From NCBI GenBank assembly GCA_018613055.1, contig JAGGQZ010000004.1:1-64000 (forward strand): a stretch of 64,000 nt of DNA. Direction: 5' to 3'. Source of the stretch: Chryseobacterium sp. ISL-80 (lineage in GTDB: Bacteria > Bacillota > Bacilli > Bacillales > Cytobacillaceae). A model generated the notes under the pieces. That model made no database searches. It saw only the letters and a program-made list of their open reading frames with translations, and had not been told where the DNA came from. Shown here one piece after another: positions 27,166 through 36,519 of the stretch (its first letter is position 1; the number at the start of each line of letters is the position of its first letter). A program made the translations under genes and the position numbers.

Positions 27166-28158
27166 TTACTCAGCAGCTTTGATTCCTTTTTCATCAAAAT
27201 ACTTCTGTGCTCCTGGGTGTACATCAATTCCTACACCATTCAAAGCATTTTCAGGCTTGATCTGCTTAGCTTTTGCATGTTGTACCTGGTCAAGGTTTTC
27301 AAAAATTGATTTAGTGATATCGTAAACAACTTCATCTGAAAGATCCGCCTTTACTACCAGCATTGCCAGAACAGCAACTGTTGGCACATCAGAACCCAAT
27401 TTGTAAGTTCCTGTTGGCACCACTTCTTTTGCGTAGTATGGATATTTTTCAATTAGTTTATCAGCCTTATCAGCATCTATAGGAACAATCACAACTTTTT
27501 CTGTTGCTGAAAGTTCTTCAACAGCCGCAGTTGGATGTCCGGCTGTTACGAATGCAGCATCAATATTGCCGTCTTTAATGCCATTTACCGATTCATCAAA
27601 GCTTAGATCCTGCTTTTTGATATCATCAATTGACATTCCATAAGCTTCAAGTATTTGCTCTGCATTCGCTGCAGTACCAGATCCTGGTGCACCTATCGAT
27701 ACCTTTTTGCCTTTAAGGTCATCGACAGACTTGATACCTGATTTTTCAGTTGTAACGATTTGGATTGTTTCAGGATAAAGCGTACCAATCGCTTTAATAT
27801 TATCGATTTTGTTTCCATCAAACATCAGCTTTCCTTCAGTTGCATAAGAAGCGATATCTGTTTGAGTGAAGGCGATTTCACCTTTACCATCTTTAATGCT
27901 CTGCATGTTTTCAGCAGATGCTCCTGTTGTTTCCGCATTTGTATCGATACCTGTTGCATCAGACACAATCTTGGCAAAAGCTCCGCCAAGCGGGAAGTAT
28001 GTACCACCCGTACCGCCAGTAAGGATGCTCATGAATTTAGGTTTTTCTTGTGATTTTCCTTCTCCGCCCTTTTCGTCAGAGCTGCTGCCACAAGCTGATA
28101 GCACCATCGAAAGTACTAGCACAAGTGCAGTGAACAAAAGAAACTTTCTTTTTTTCAT
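27166..28158 (-). CDS. TAXI family TRAP transporter binding lipoprotein
   Basis: An exported binding protein of 330 residues. The signal peptide ends in the lipobox LSAC (Cys about 23). The mature part has TAXI-family features: TGGTGGTYFPLGGAFA (about 48-63), the SIGAPGSGTAANAEQIL block and SFDESVNGIKDGNIDAAFVT. It captures a carboxylate substrate outside the cell and hands it to the fused permease; the substrate cannot be told. ATG after a GGGGGAAAT site. First gene of the three-gene TRAP operon. Confidence 0.93.
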   Translation of the reverse strand: MKKRKFLLFTALVLVLSMVLSACGSSSDEKGGEGKSQEKPKFMSILTGGTGGTYFPLGGAFAKIVSDATGIDTNAETTGASAENMQSIKDGKGEIAFTQTDIASYATEGKLMFDGNKIDNIKAIGTLYPETIQIVTTEKSGIKSVDDLKGKKVSIGAPGSGTAANAEQILEAYGMSIDDIKKQDLSFDESVNGIKDGNIDAAFVTAGHPTAAVEELSATEKVVIVPIDADKADKLIEKYPYYAKEVVPTGTYKLGSDVPTVAVLAMLVVKADLSDEVVYDITKSIFENLDQVQHAKAKQIKPENALNGVGIDVHPGAQKYFDEKGIKAAE

Positions 28159-28359
28159 CAGATTTCCCCCTTTGATATATAATTGTTCACCATAATTCTA
28201 CCATAAGACTTCACACAATTGTCAAACATGTTACTTGCTTACTAATTTCATGCCGGCTTATAATACATTACCTGAAAAGCTTTTTGAAAATACATATGCT
28301 AAAATCGTCTTGACGGCAAAAATGTAAAATAGCAAATCTAAGGTTTTGGAGGTAAATAA

Positions 28360-29085
28360 ATGGATTTTCCAATGGGCAAAATTGAAGAAATCACACTCCA
28401 AAGCAAGGAGCTGGGCGAAGAAATAACGATGCTGGTATACCTGCCTGCCAATTATTCCCCATTGTATAAATACTCCTTGCTGATCGCACAGGATGGACGC
28501 GATTATTTCCAATTGGGGCGGATAGGCAGGGTTGCGGATGAATTCCTTGCAAAAAAAGAAATTGAAAACGTCATCATCGTTGGAATCCCATATGATTCTG
28601 TCGAAGACCGACGCCAAAAATACCATCCGAAAGGAGAGCAGCACCAAGCCTATATTCGCTTTTTGGCCCATGAGCTTGTCCCTTATCTCGATGAACGCTA
28701 TCCAACCTACCAAATGGGGATGGGACGCGCTTTGGTCGGTGATTCGCTTGCAGCAACCGTTTCACTGCTTGCAGCTATCCAGTATCCTCATACTTTTGGA
28801 AAAGTTCTGCTTCAATCACCTTATGTGAATGAGGAAGTATTTTCGGCGGTTAAGAACTTCAATCAACCTGAGTTGCTGAATATATACCACAGTGTCGGCG
28901 AACAGGAGACAGTTGTTAAGACGACATCATCCAAAAACAAAGATTTCCTTACACCAAACAGGGAGCTTTCAAAGATGTTCAAGGAAAAAAGCTTTGGCTA
29001 TTTTTATGAAGAATTTAGTGGAGACCATACATGGACTCATTGGCAGCCCAACCTTAAGCGGGCAATGAAAAGAATGTTTTCCTAA
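28360..29085 (+). CDS. yjcH: Esterase-family alpha/beta hydrolase YjcH
   Basis: A cytoplasmic alpha/beta hydrolase of 241 residues of the enterochelin-esterase (Esterase D) type. The nucleophile is Ser in VGDSLAATVSL (about residue 128, G-x-S-x-A-like); the late His is in SGDHTWTHW. The early DGRDYFQLGRI segment is typical. The natural substrate is unknown. ATG after TTGGAGGTAAATAA. It starts the yjcH-yjcG-yjcF run, in the order found (reversed) in B. subtilis. Confidence 0.9.
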   Translation: MDFPMGKIEEITLQSKELGEEITMLVYLPANYSPLYKYSLLIAQDGRDYFQLGRIGRVADEFLAKKEIENVIIVGIPYDSVEDRRQKYHPKGEQHQAYIRFLAHELVPYLDERYPTYQMGMGRALVGDSLAATVSLLAAIQYPHTFGKVLLQSPYVNEEVFSAVKNFNQPELLNIYHSVGEQETVVKTTSSKNKDFLTPNRELSKMFKEKSFGYFYEEFSGDHTWTHWQPNLKRAMKRMFS

Positions 29086-29201
29086 TGAATGCTTCTTTAT
29101 ATTATATATTTCAAAAATTTGTTATAATGAATGGTAAATCATAATTTTCAGTTTTCTTAACTGAACGAGAAGCAACACTATAATGAAACGGGGGTATTTA
29201 G

Positions 29202-29711
29202 ATGAAATTCGGTATTGTCATTTTTCCATCAAAGAAGATCCAGGATTATGCTAATTCGATGAGAAGGCGCTATGACCCACATTATGCATTAATCCCGCCA
29301 CACATCACTTTAAAATCTCCATTTGAAGCGACAGAAGAGGAGATTAAGGATATCGCCAATAAGATCGATTCGATTGCCAGGAATTTCAAACCAGTCAAAC
29401 TGAACATCAAGAAGATTGGTTCTTTTAAACCCGTAAATAATGTCATATACCTGAAGGTTGAATCACCTGAAGATTTAGGCTCACTCCATAATGAACTAAA
29501 TTCAGCATTCGATGGAAATCAGGAATATAACTTTGTACCGCATATCACTATTGGGCAAAAAATGTCCGACGATGAGCACTCGGATGTCTATGGTTCATTA
29601 GGGATGACAAAAGTTGAATTCGAAGATACTGCCGACCGCATTCATTTGCTGTACCAGCTGGACAACGGTTCATGGACTGTATATGAAACATTCAGGCTTG
29701 GAAAGGAATAA
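29202..29711 (+). CDS. yjcG: 2H phosphoesterase-family protein YjcG
   Basis: A protein of 169 residues of the 2H (2'-5' RNA ligase-like) phosphoesterase family. The two catalytic HxT motifs are intact: HITLKSPF (about 45-52) and HITIGQ (about 120-125). Such enzymes act on 2'-5' or cyclic phosphodiester bonds in RNA or nucleotides; the substrate for YjcG is not established. It is followed after 6 bases by yjcF, so both are one operon. Confidence 0.93.
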   Translation: MKFGIVIFPSKKIQDYANSMRRRYDPHYALIPPHITLKSPFEATEEEIKDIANKIDSIARNFKPVKLNIKKIGSFKPVNNVIYLKVESPEDLGSLHNELNSAFDGNQEYNFVPHITIGQKMSDDEHSDVYGSLGMTKVEFEDTADRIHLLYQLDNGSWTVYETFRLGKE

Positions 29712-29717
29712 ATAATC

Positions 29718-30143
29718 GTGGAAGTAAAAATTGTAAATAGCGAACAAGAATTAGCAGACGCATTTGAAGTACGTAAGACCGTTTTCATTCATGAACAAAA
29801 CGTTCCGGAAGAAGAAGAAATTGACCAATACGAATCAGACTCTGTTCACTTCGTATTATATGATGACCACAAAAAAGCAGCAGGTGCCGGCAGGTTCCGT
29901 GTCCTGGAAAGTGTCGGCAAGGTTGAGCGGATTTGTGTACTAAAAGAAAACCGCAAAACCGGAGCGGGTGTCGCCGTCATGAATAAAATCGAGGAATATG
30001 CAAAGTCCCAGGGCATCTCAACCTTGAAATTGAATGCACAGACACACGCCATCCCCTTTTACAGCAGGCTAGGATATGAAACAGTTTCAGAGGAATTCAT
30101 GGATGCCGGTATCCCACATAAGACAATGAAAAAATCAATATGA
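29718..30143 (+). CDS. yjcF: GNAT N-acetyltransferase YjcF
   Basis: A GNAT-fold acetyltransferase of 141 residues. The acetyl-CoA loop is seen in VERICVLKENRKTGAGVAVMNKI (central R-x2-G-x-G/A pattern KTGAGV), followed by LNAQTHAIPFYSRLGYE, the usual motif-B segment. The acceptor is unknown. The start is the GTG at 29718, 6 bases after yjcG; a terminator follows. Confidence 0.9.
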   Translation: MEVKIVNSEQELADAFEVRKTVFIHEQNVPEEEEIDQYESDSVHFVLYDDHKKAAGAGRFRVLESVGKVERICVLKENRKTGAGVAVMNKIEEYAKSQGISTLKLNAQTHAIPFYSRLGYETVSEEFMDAGIPHKTMKKSI

Positions 30144-30148
30144 AGCTC

Positions 30149-30182
30149 AAACCCCCCATTCTAAGTTGAATGGGGGGTTTTG
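30149..30182 (+). terminator. Terminator after yjcF
   Basis: AAACCCCCCATT...AATGGGGGGTTTT hairpin directly after the yjcF stop codon. Confidence 0.9.
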
Positions 30183-30308
30183 TATGTAAGACTCTTTCCG
30201 TTAACGATGTTTTCACACCCTATTGACTCTGTTTTTTTCATTAATGTAAGTGTTCGTATAGCAACATCCCCTGCGAATAACAGCAAAGAAAAAAGCACTG
30301 CAGCTAGT

Positions 30309-30641
30309 TTAAATTGACTCGCTGTAGTGCCTTCCCTTACCCGTGATTTCAGCATACGCCTGGCTGACAACCGATGGATTTACCTTTTTCTTATAAACCC
30401 GATCCATTCCAGGAAAACTTGATTCTGATGCTGCGAGCTGCATGCGTGACAGAGGCTGATGCTCCTTCTGCTTCTGCATAGGCGCTGTTGCTTGCTCTTG
30501 TTGTTCGTGTCCCTTCAGCACCGGGTCTTCTTTTCGAATCCTATTCACGCTATTAATCATAAACGGGTCATAATCCAATCCGATTTCCCGCTCAGCATAT
30601 TGTATATATTGATAATTTGTCACTGGAAGAATGTATCCCAT
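30309..30641 (-). CDS. Hypothetical protein between yjcF and yjcD
   Basis: A protein of 110 residues that I cannot assign to a named family. It begins MGYILPVTNYQYIQYAER, then has a charged Gln-rich middle and the end NPSVVSQAYAEITGKG. No membrane segment. The ATG at 30641 follows GGGGGATATC; 13 earlier codons in the frame have no ribosome site. Its position suggests it could correspond to B. subtilis yjcE, but I cannot verify that by sequence. It is divergent from yjcD. Confidence 0.75.
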   Translation of the reverse strand: MGYILPVTNYQYIQYAEREIGLDYDPFMINSVNRIRKEDPVLKGHEQQEQATAPMQKQKEHQPLSRMQLAASESSFPGMDRVYKKKVNPSVVSQAYAEITGKGRHYSESI

Positions 30642-30869
30642 TTTTGATATCCCCCAATTCACGTTTAGTGAATTTCTCACTATAATCTTCTATTCTTCTT
30701 CCCTGTTTATGACCGTAGTAAACTGCTATTTTTAAAATTTTATCTGCTGCGGAAACCATGAATAAAACTGTATCAGCTGCCTTTCCTTATCTGAAAACAT
30801 CTTTTGTTAGAAATTCTATTCTGGTATGATAAAGATTGTGCTATTTTTTGGCCGGAGATGAGGGAAAAC

Positions 30870-33155
30870 ATGAAAACAGCTAAGTATAACCAGCAGATAA
30901 TAAACCTTGACCAATATGATCGCAGTGACTATCAAAAGCTTTATGATGACGGGAAGAAAGGAATGCTTGCCTGTACAGTATGCGGAAATCCTGTTCGTCT
31001 TTACCTTGGCATACAGGAACAGCCGCATTTCTATCATCATCTTTCCGGAAAAGAAGATTGTCAGGAAGAGAGTTTGCCAACGCCATCGTCTCCGCCTTCT
31101 GAAAAAACGGAATATATTGAGCGAAATGGGTTCAAAATCCCCAAATCGCGTTCGATCACAGCTGAGGCAGTAAAAGAAGATACATTCATATTTCCGCGGG
31201 AAGTTAAGGTCCCCTCCCCCTTCACTTCGCATCCTCCGGTTACGCCGGGAGTCAAGTTGGATTACATAAAACAGCTTAAGCAGGCCGGCATCCATTTTGA
31301 CGGAAACCAGGAAAAAGCGGTTGTGTCGACCGACGGCCCGTTATTGATTTTAGCAGGAGCGGGAAGCGGGAAGACAAGGGTTCTTACCGCGAGGACTGCG
31401 TTCATGCTTGAAGAACAGAAAATAGATCCAGGTTCAATCATGCTTGTTACCTTTACGGCAAAGGCTGCCGCTGAGATGAAAAAAAGGATTTCCCATTATC
31501 CAAACATGTCGCCTTCTAAAGTCAACAGGCTGATTTCCGGTACGTTCCACAGCATTTTCTACCGGATTCTTTGTTTTCACGAACGTGAAAAATGGACATC
31601 GGACAAGCTGATGAAAAAAGAATGGCAACGGGAACAGATTCTGAAGGAAGCCGGGAGAAAGCTTCAGCTGGACGAAAAAGAGTTTGCCTATGATCTCGCT
31701 CTCCAGCAGATCGGTTTATGGAAGAATACATTGATCATGCCCCATGAGGTTAAGCCTGAATCACCATGGGAAGAGAAGGTTGCATTGCTTTACAAAGACT
31801 ATGAGTCTGCTAAGGACAGACAGGGATTATTTGATTTTGATGATATGCTCATTGGATGTTTTAAGCTTTTTATAGATCAGCCTTCTATACTGGAAATCTA
31901 CCAGAACCGTTTTCAATATCTATTGATCGATGAGTTTCAGGATATTAATAAAGTGCAGTATGAACTCGTGAAGATGCTTTCAAGAAAACACGGAAATGTT
32001 TGCGCAGTGGGCGATGATGATCAGTCAATCTACTCTTTCCGGGGAAGCGACCCTGCCTACCTGTTCAACTTCAAAGCGGATTTTAAAAATACCGAAGTGA
32101 TCATTCTTAACCAAAATTATCGATCGCCTCATGAAATTGTTGAAACGGCTAACACTTTGATTTCAGCTAATCAGATTCGCCATGAAAAAGAAATGCGCGC
32201 CCAGTATTCAGGTGAGTGCCCGCCAGTCATCTTCCACCCTTATGATGAAGAAGAGGAAGCGACGATGATCCTGACAGACATCAAAGAGCGGATTGAACAA
32301 GGAGAACGTCCCGGTGATTTTGCTATTTTGTTCAGGACCAACGCAGCAAGCCGGGCGGTATTCGAGAGGCTGGCGAATTCAAGCCTTCCATTCCGGCTTG
32401 ACCAGGACATCGAATCCTTCTATGAACGATTCATGGTAAAAGGAATGCTCTCCTTCTTGCGGCTTAGTTTAAATCCTGATGATTCAGATGCGATCAGGAA
32501 TATCCTGCCATCGCTGTTCTTGAAACAGTCGGCCTTCAGGGATTTACAAGCGAACAGTATCCTGAATGATTGTTCCATGCTTGAAGCACTTACTTACGTT
32601 AAAACAGGCTTCGCCTTCCAGGAACAAAAATTGAAGAGGCTAATCCCAATAGTCAGGTCCCTGTCATCCCTGTCCCCTGTCGCTGCCATTGACATTGTGG
32701 AAAAAGACCTGGGCTATCAGGATTTCATTAAAAAACGCGGCAATGAAGGCAATCAGCTGGAAAAAGGCTCTGATGATGTCCGTGACCTGAAAGTGGCAGC
32801 CCGAAACTTTAAATCGGTTGCAGAATTCATTGAGCATGTTGACCATATGATTGCAATGAACTCCGAAATCAAGCGGACAAGTAAAACAATTTCTGATGCC
32901 ATAACACTGAGTACCATCCACCGATCCAAGGGTCTTGAATTCGGGAATGTCTATATAATCGGAACAGTGGATGGAAGCATTCCGCATGACTATGCTTTGG
33001 ATGCCTACCGGAATGGCGACCGCCAGCCACTTGAAGAAGAACGGCGACTGCTTTATGTAGCGGTAACAAGGGCAGAAAAAAGGCTGTTCATTTCCGTCCC
33101 GCAACGGAGAAGAGGTCGGAAAGCCAACCCTTCCCGTTTCCTAGGAAGAATTTGA
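30870..33155 (+). CDS. yjcD: UvrD/Rep-type helicase YjcD
   Basis: A superfamily 1A DNA helicase of 761 residues. The N-terminal 60 residues carry a CoiA-like zinc site (CTVCGNP...HFYHH), unlike classical UvrD. Helicase motifs follow: Walker A AGAGSGKTRV, Walker B LLIDEFQDIN, motif III GDDDQSIYSFRG, motif IV QNYRSP, motif V TIHRSKGLEF and motif VI YVAVTRAEKR. It should unwind DNA with 3'-5' polarity and ATP. ATG at 30870 after GATGAGG; the longer frame upstream has no ribosome site. Its exact repair role is unknown. Confidence 0.93.
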   Translation: MKTAKYNQQIINLDQYDRSDYQKLYDDGKKGMLACTVCGNPVRLYLGIQEQPHFYHHLSGKEDCQEESLPTPSSPPSEKTEYIERNGFKIPKSRSITAEAVKEDTFIFPREVKVPSPFTSHPPVTPGVKLDYIKQLKQAGIHFDGNQEKAVVSTDGPLLILAGAGSGKTRVLTARTAFMLEEQKIDPGSIMLVTFTAKAAAEMKKRISHYPNMSPSKVNRLISGTFHSIFYRILCFHEREKWTSDKLMKKEWQREQILKEAGRKLQLDEKEFAYDLALQQIGLWKNTLIMPHEVKPESPWEEKVALLYKDYESAKDRQGLFDFDDMLIGCFKLFIDQPSILEIYQNRFQYLLIDEFQDINKVQYELVKMLSRKHGNVCAVGDDDQSIYSFRGSDPAYLFNFKADFKNTEVIILNQNYRSPHEIVETANTLISANQIRHEKEMRAQYSGECPPVIFHPYDEEEEATMILTDIKERIEQGERPGDFAILFRTNAASRAVFERLANSSLPFRLDQDIESFYERFMVKGMLSFLRLSLNPDDSDAIRNILPSLFLKQSAFRDLQANSILNDCSMLEALTYVKTGFAFQEQKLKRLIPIVRSLSSLSPVAAIDIVEKDLGYQDFIKKRGNEGNQLEKGSDDVRDLKVAARNFKSVAEFIEHVDHMIAMNSEIKRTSKTISDAITLSTIHRSKGLEFGNVYIIGTVDGSIPHDYALDAYRNGDRQPLEEERRLLYVAVTRAEKRLFISVPQRRRGRKANPSRFLGRI

Positions 33156-33224
33156 ACTTGGACTATTTCAACCAGGCAACTGGAACATGAGAACAACAGC
33201 TTTGTACACATAGTCAAATAAAAA

Positions 33225-33270
33225 TGCCAAATCAGGACCCGGGTACCGAAACTCGGGTCCTGATTTGGCA
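33225..33270. terminator. Bidirectional terminator between yjcD and spoVIF
   Basis: A perfect 16-bp stem (TGCCAAATCAGGACCC and complement) with a 14-base loop, between two converging genes. Confidence 0.85.
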
Positions 33271-33283
33271 TTCAAGAATGTGA

Positions 33284-33538
33284 TTATTTCTTGTTGATCA
33301 TTTTGGAAATCTGGCCGAAATCAAGCTGCTTTCCATCCTTTACGATGGATTCGACAATCTTGTCTTCCATTTCTTTGTTCACCGGCTTGTTGGCCAATTG
33401 GGAAACACGGCGGATTACCCCTCTTACAGTTTTCTCATCTTTAAAGTTCGCATTTTGTAATGAATTAGCCAGCTCAAATACATCTTTCATATTGACGCCA
33501 GTCTTTTTCTCTATATTCTTGAAAAAATTATTATCCAT
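33284..33538 (-). CDS. spoVIF: Stage VI sporulation protein F
   Basis: A protein of 84 residues matching SpoVIF (YjcC): NNFFKNIEKKTGVNMKDVF start and the charged GVIRRVSQLANKPVNKEME centre. In B. subtilis it acts late in the mother cell on assembly of outer spore layers and works with GerE-dependent coat gene expression. ATG at 33538 nine bases after AAGGAGG. A sigma-K-like promoter lies immediately upstream, as expected for a late mother-cell gene. Confidence 0.93.
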   Translation of the reverse strand: MDNNFFKNIEKKTGVNMKDVFELANSLQNANFKDEKTVRGVIRRVSQLANKPVNKEMEDKIVESIVKDGKQLDFGQISKMINKK

Positions 33539-33567
33539 ATAAATCACGCCTCCTTCTTTAACTACTC

Positions 33568-33594
33568 TATAGTATGAAGGAAGACGAAAATGGT
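33568..33594 (-). promoter_or_regulatory. Sigma-K-like promoter of spoVIF
   Basis: On the minus strand the -10 CATACTATA (33576-33568) fits the sigma-K consensus CATANNNTA exactly, with ACC 15 bases upstream as the -35. It lies about 30 bases before the spoVIF start. Confidence 0.75.
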
Positions 33595-33639
33595 GAAAGA
33601 CAGTGCCTGGATGATTTATTATTCACTCGTGACGCAGCA

Positions 33640-33667
33640 AAAGCTGCTCCGGACGCGGAACAGCTTT
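33640..33667 (-). terminator. Terminator after the yjcZ gene
   Basis: AAAGCTG.TCC...GGA.CAGCTTT hairpin with TTTGC following on the minus strand, just past the yjcZ stop codon. Confidence 0.7.
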
Positions 33668-33682
33668 CGCCAGTGTTTTCAA

Positions 33683-33808
33683 TTAGTTGTAGAAACTTGC
33701 TCCTACAATAATCAACAAAATGAACAATACGACGATCAATACGAAAGTGGAGCCGTAATATCCGCCACCACCGTAGCCGTAGCCGCCGCCACACCAACCG
33801 TAGCCCAT
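33683..33808 (-). CDS. YjcZ family sporulation protein
   Basis: A small protein of 41 residues. It starts [19 protein letters not shown], then one hydrophobic helix ([16 protein letters not shown]) and ends SFYN. This Gly/Tyr head plus single membrane helix is the YjcZ family, made during sporulation and probably placed in a spore membrane or coat; function unknown. ATG seven bases after GAGGTG. Too short for most gene callers. It lies next to the spoVA-type operon. Confidence 0.9.
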   Translation of the reverse strand: MGYGWCGGGYGYGGGGYYGSTFVLIVVLFILLIIVGASFYN

Positions 33809-33902
33809 TCTTCTTCACCTCACTTTTGATTACTCATTAACAATATATGAGAGGTGTTTGGGATTTGTATGGGCGAGCCCCTACCCAATTTGAAGAACAG
33901 GA

Positions 33903-34619
33903 TTAAATTTCGTCAAAGTCCGGAAAATGGGACCTTAAATACTCATCATATAGATCGATGCTTATATCCCCGTTTTTGTCGATTTCTGCATAAAAAACAT
34001 TATCTTGTTCATAGCCTTTATCTTTAATAAGTTTTAAAAACTGTACTTTATCCATTTTTGCCTTTTGTAGATTCTCCTCGACCAATTCCCCGTCCATAAT
34101 CAAGGTGACCGGAACATTGTTATCCACTGTAATGTGACTGATGTCCTCATACTTTACTGGCTGTTTTTCCTTTTTTAAAAGAACACTCAGTTCTCCGTTC
34201 GAATCAAGCGATGCAAATTCTACATCTGCTACCTTGAAAACACTTTTTTTGCGGAGCTGCTCAAGGAGTTCATCAAGACTATATTTTTCGTTGCGCATAT
34301 TTTTTTCAATGATATTGCCGTGTTCAATAAAGGTTGTGGACTTTCCTTCAACGATCGTCCGAAAGGCCCTGTTTTTTAATGAAATTAATGAAATGGCGAA
34401 CGGGACGAATGACCAGATAATCAAGCTGGCAATTCCGTCCCCAAGACTCAAGTCTGGATCCATTGACAATGTTCCAGCAATATCACCGACAGTGATTCCA
34501 ACGATATATTCAAAAAATGACAGGCTTGATAACTGCTTTTTGCCAAGAAGCTTTGTAATGACGAATAAACCAATAATCAATAAGATGGACCTTATGATAG
34601 TTCTAAAGATATCCGACAT
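33903..34619 (-). CDS. DUF421 membrane protein (YetF-type) of the spoVA2-like operon
   Basis: A protein of 238 residues with three N-terminal membrane helices, the DUF421 signature GKKQLSSLSFFEYIVGITVG (about 25-44) and two copies of a cytoplasmic DUF421 C-terminal region. Family members occur as the last gene of spoVA2-type operons and are relatives of YetF/YrbG; their exact action is unknown, but they are linked to germination and heat resistance of spores. ATG 4 bases after GGGATGAT. It lies 19 bases after spoVAEb, in the same operon. Confidence 0.9.
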   Translation of the reverse strand: MSDIFRTIIRSILLIIGLFVITKLLGKKQLSSLSFFEYIVGITVGDIAGTLSMDPDLSLGDGIASLIIWSFVPFAISLISLKNRAFRTIVEGKSTTFIEHGNIIEKNMRNEKYSLDELLEQLRKKSVFKVADVEFASLDSNGELSVLLKKEKQPVKYEDISHITVDNNVPVTLIMDGELVEENLQKAKMDKVQFLKLIKDKGYEQDNVFYAEIDKNGDISIDLYDEYLRSHFPDFDEI

Positions 34620-34638
34620 TGGATCATCCCTTATAGAA

Positions 34639-34995
34639 TTAGCCTTTAGGTTTAAAAATCAGTGCCCCGATAAAACCGAAAATGACAGCAGCCGATATAC
34701 CAGAACTTGTAATTTCGAACATCCCAGTCAAGACGCCTACCAGCCCATGCTGCTCGGCTTCCTGTAACGCACCGTGGACCAGCGAGTTTCCAAAGCTGGT
34801 AATTGGAATAGTTGCACCGGCTCCTGCAAAGTCAATTAAAGGCTCATAAAGTCCAAAGCCATCAAGGATTGCTCCGATTACTACAAGCAAGCTCATCGTA
34901 TGGCCAGGTGTCAATTTTGCGATATCGAACAGCAGCTGGCCAAATACACAAATCAAACCTCCGACAACAAAGGCCCAGAAAAACATTGGCAGCAT
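34639..34995 (-). CDS. spoVAEb: Stage V sporulation protein AE (SpoVAEb)
   Basis: A membrane protein of 118 residues with four hydrophobic segments and the SpoVAC/SpoVAEb signatures [35 protein letters not shown] and [13 protein letters not shown]. SpoVA membrane proteins form the channel that moves dipicolinic acid into the forespore and out at germination. ATG after AAAGGAGGAAACGAA. 15 bases downstream of spoVAD. Confidence 0.95.
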   Translation of the reverse strand: MLPMFFWAFVVGGLICVFGQLLFDIAKLTPGHTMSLLVVIGAILDGFGLYEPLIDFAGAGATIPITSFGNSLVHGALQEAEQHGLVGVLTGMFEITSSGISAAVIFGFIGALIFKPKG

Positions 34996-35010
34996 TTCGT
35001 TTCCTCCTTT

Positions 35011-36024
35011 CTATTTCATTTCAATCGCAACAGCATGCGCAATACAAGGTATGGTTTCCTTCTGCTGGAATGAAAGCGGTGAAAGCAATGCTCCTGTTGC
35101 GACAACAAGTATCTTCCTATAAATGCCATTTTTCATTTGGTTCAATAAGTGGCCATACAAGACAGAAGCCGAACAGCCGGCACCGCTGCCGCCAGACTGA
35201 ACCGGCTGATCCTCCTTATAGATCAACAGTCCGCAATCCTGAAACTTCTCTCTCGCAATTTCAAGTCCAGCCTGCTGCAGTAGGTCGTATGTAGTAGCCT
35301 GGCCAATCCTTCCGAGGTCTCCCGTAACTATTAAATCATAATAGGACGGCTGACGATTTAAATCTTTAAAGTGGGCGATGATTGTATCAGCTGCTGCTGG
35401 AGCCATCGCTCCCCCCATATTAAACGGATCCGATATCCCCATATCGACCACCTTCCCAATGGTAGCCGATGTCGTGACGATCTTCCCCCGCTTATCCGAG
35501 TTATCTGTCAGCACTGCCGCCCCTGCTCCTGTCACTGTCCATTGTGCCGTCGGAGGCTTTTGCCCGCCATATTCTGTCGGGTATCTGAACTGTTTTTCCG
35601 CTGCAGAGTTGTGGCTGGATGCGCCCGTTACCACCTTTTTTGCTCCTTGATAGTTGATGATAAAGGATGCAAGCGCAAGTCCCTCCATTGATGTGGAGCA
35701 TGCGCCAAAAAGTCCGAAATAAGGAATTGCCATTGTCCTTGCAGTAAAGCTGGTAGGTGTGATTTGATTAATCAGATCGCCAGCCAGCATGAATTGCATA
35801 TCTTCCTTTTGGAATTCCCCTTTTTGCAATGCCGAATTGATTGCCTCTTCAAGCAAGACTCGATGAGCTTTCTCATACGATTCTTCCCCCATCCAAAGAT
35901 CGTCATGGAGGACATCGAAATCTGCCGCAAGCTTCCCTTCCGCCTCAAAGGGACCTCCAGATGAACCCCAGGATTCAATGACCGGGCTATTGTTGAATTG
36001 CCATGACTGCTTTCCAGTCAACAT
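35011..36024 (-). CDS. spoVAD: Stage V sporulation protein AD
   Basis: A thiolase-fold protein of 337 residues, the SpoVAD subunit that binds dipicolinic acid on the outside of the inner spore membrane. Visible features are GKQSWQFNNSP at the start, FGACSTSMEGLALA (about 90-103, the thiolase-like nucleophile region) and VTGDLGRIGQATTYDLL. The ATG directly follows the spoVAC stop codon, so the genes are translationally coupled. Third gene of the operon. Confidence 0.96.
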   Translation of the reverse strand: MLTGKQSWQFNNSPVIESWGSSGGPFEAEGKLAADFDVLHDDLWMGEESYEKAHRVLLEEAINSALQKGEFQKEDMQFMLAGDLINQITPTSFTARTMAIPYFGLFGACSTSMEGLALASFIINYQGAKKVVTGASSHNSAAEKQFRYPTEYGGQKPPTAQWTVTGAGAAVLTDNSDKRGKIVTTSATIGKVVDMGISDPFNMGGAMAPAAADTIIAHFKDLNRQPSYYDLIVTGDLGRIGQATTYDLLQQAGLEIAREKFQDCGLLIYKEDQPVQSGGSGAGCSASVLYGHLLNQMKNGIYRKILVVATGALLSPLSFQQKETIPCIAHAVAIEMK

Positions 36025-36513
36025 TTAAAGCACCCCCATCATTGTCAATAAAGTCTTAATCAGCGCAACGACAAAAGCTGCAAAGACGCCAAACAATATG
36101 ACGCTCCCGGCCAGCTTGAACATATTTCCCCCAACTCCGAGGACAAAGCCTTCCGTCCTGTGTTCAATCGCTGCCGAGATGACCGAATTCCCGAATCCAG
36201 TCACCGGCACAGCACTGCCTGCCCCGGCAAATTGGCCGATATGGTCATACACTCCGAAACCTGTCAACAGCATTGAAAGGAAAATCATCGTCGCTACAGT
36301 CGGGTTCCCGGCTGTCTGTTCGGTAAAATCAAAGAAGTATATATAAAAATAAGTGATCGCTTGTCCAATTGTGCAAATCAGTCCGCCAACCAAAAATGCC
36401 TTTATACAATTTTTCAATACAGGCCGCTTGAGTTCGTGCTTTTGTTCAAGCTGCTGATACTGCTGCTGTTCTGGAGTCATCTTTTGCTTCTTTTTATCCC
36501 CCATCTCACCCAT
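36025..36513 (-). CDS. spoVAC: Stage V sporulation protein AC
   Basis: A membrane protein of 162 residues. A charged Gln-rich head (about 1-33) is followed by four or five helices with the SpoVAC signatures FLVGGLICTIGQAITY and LTGFGVYDHIGQFAGAGSAVPV. It forms the mechanosensitive part of the dipicolinic acid channel. The ATG at 36513 has a modest AAGG site; an ATG three codons on is a possible alternative. It lies 6 bases after the lipoprotein gene. Confidence 0.95.
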   Translation of the reverse strand: MGEMGDKKKQKMTPEQQQYQQLEQKHELKRPVLKNCIKAFLVGGLICTIGQAITYFYIYFFDFTEQTAGNPTVATMIFLSMLLTGFGVYDHIGQFAGAGSAVPVTGFGNSVISAAIEHRTEGFVLGVGGNMFKLAGSVILFGVFAAFVVALIKTLLTMMGVL

Positions 36514-36519
36514 CCTTTC

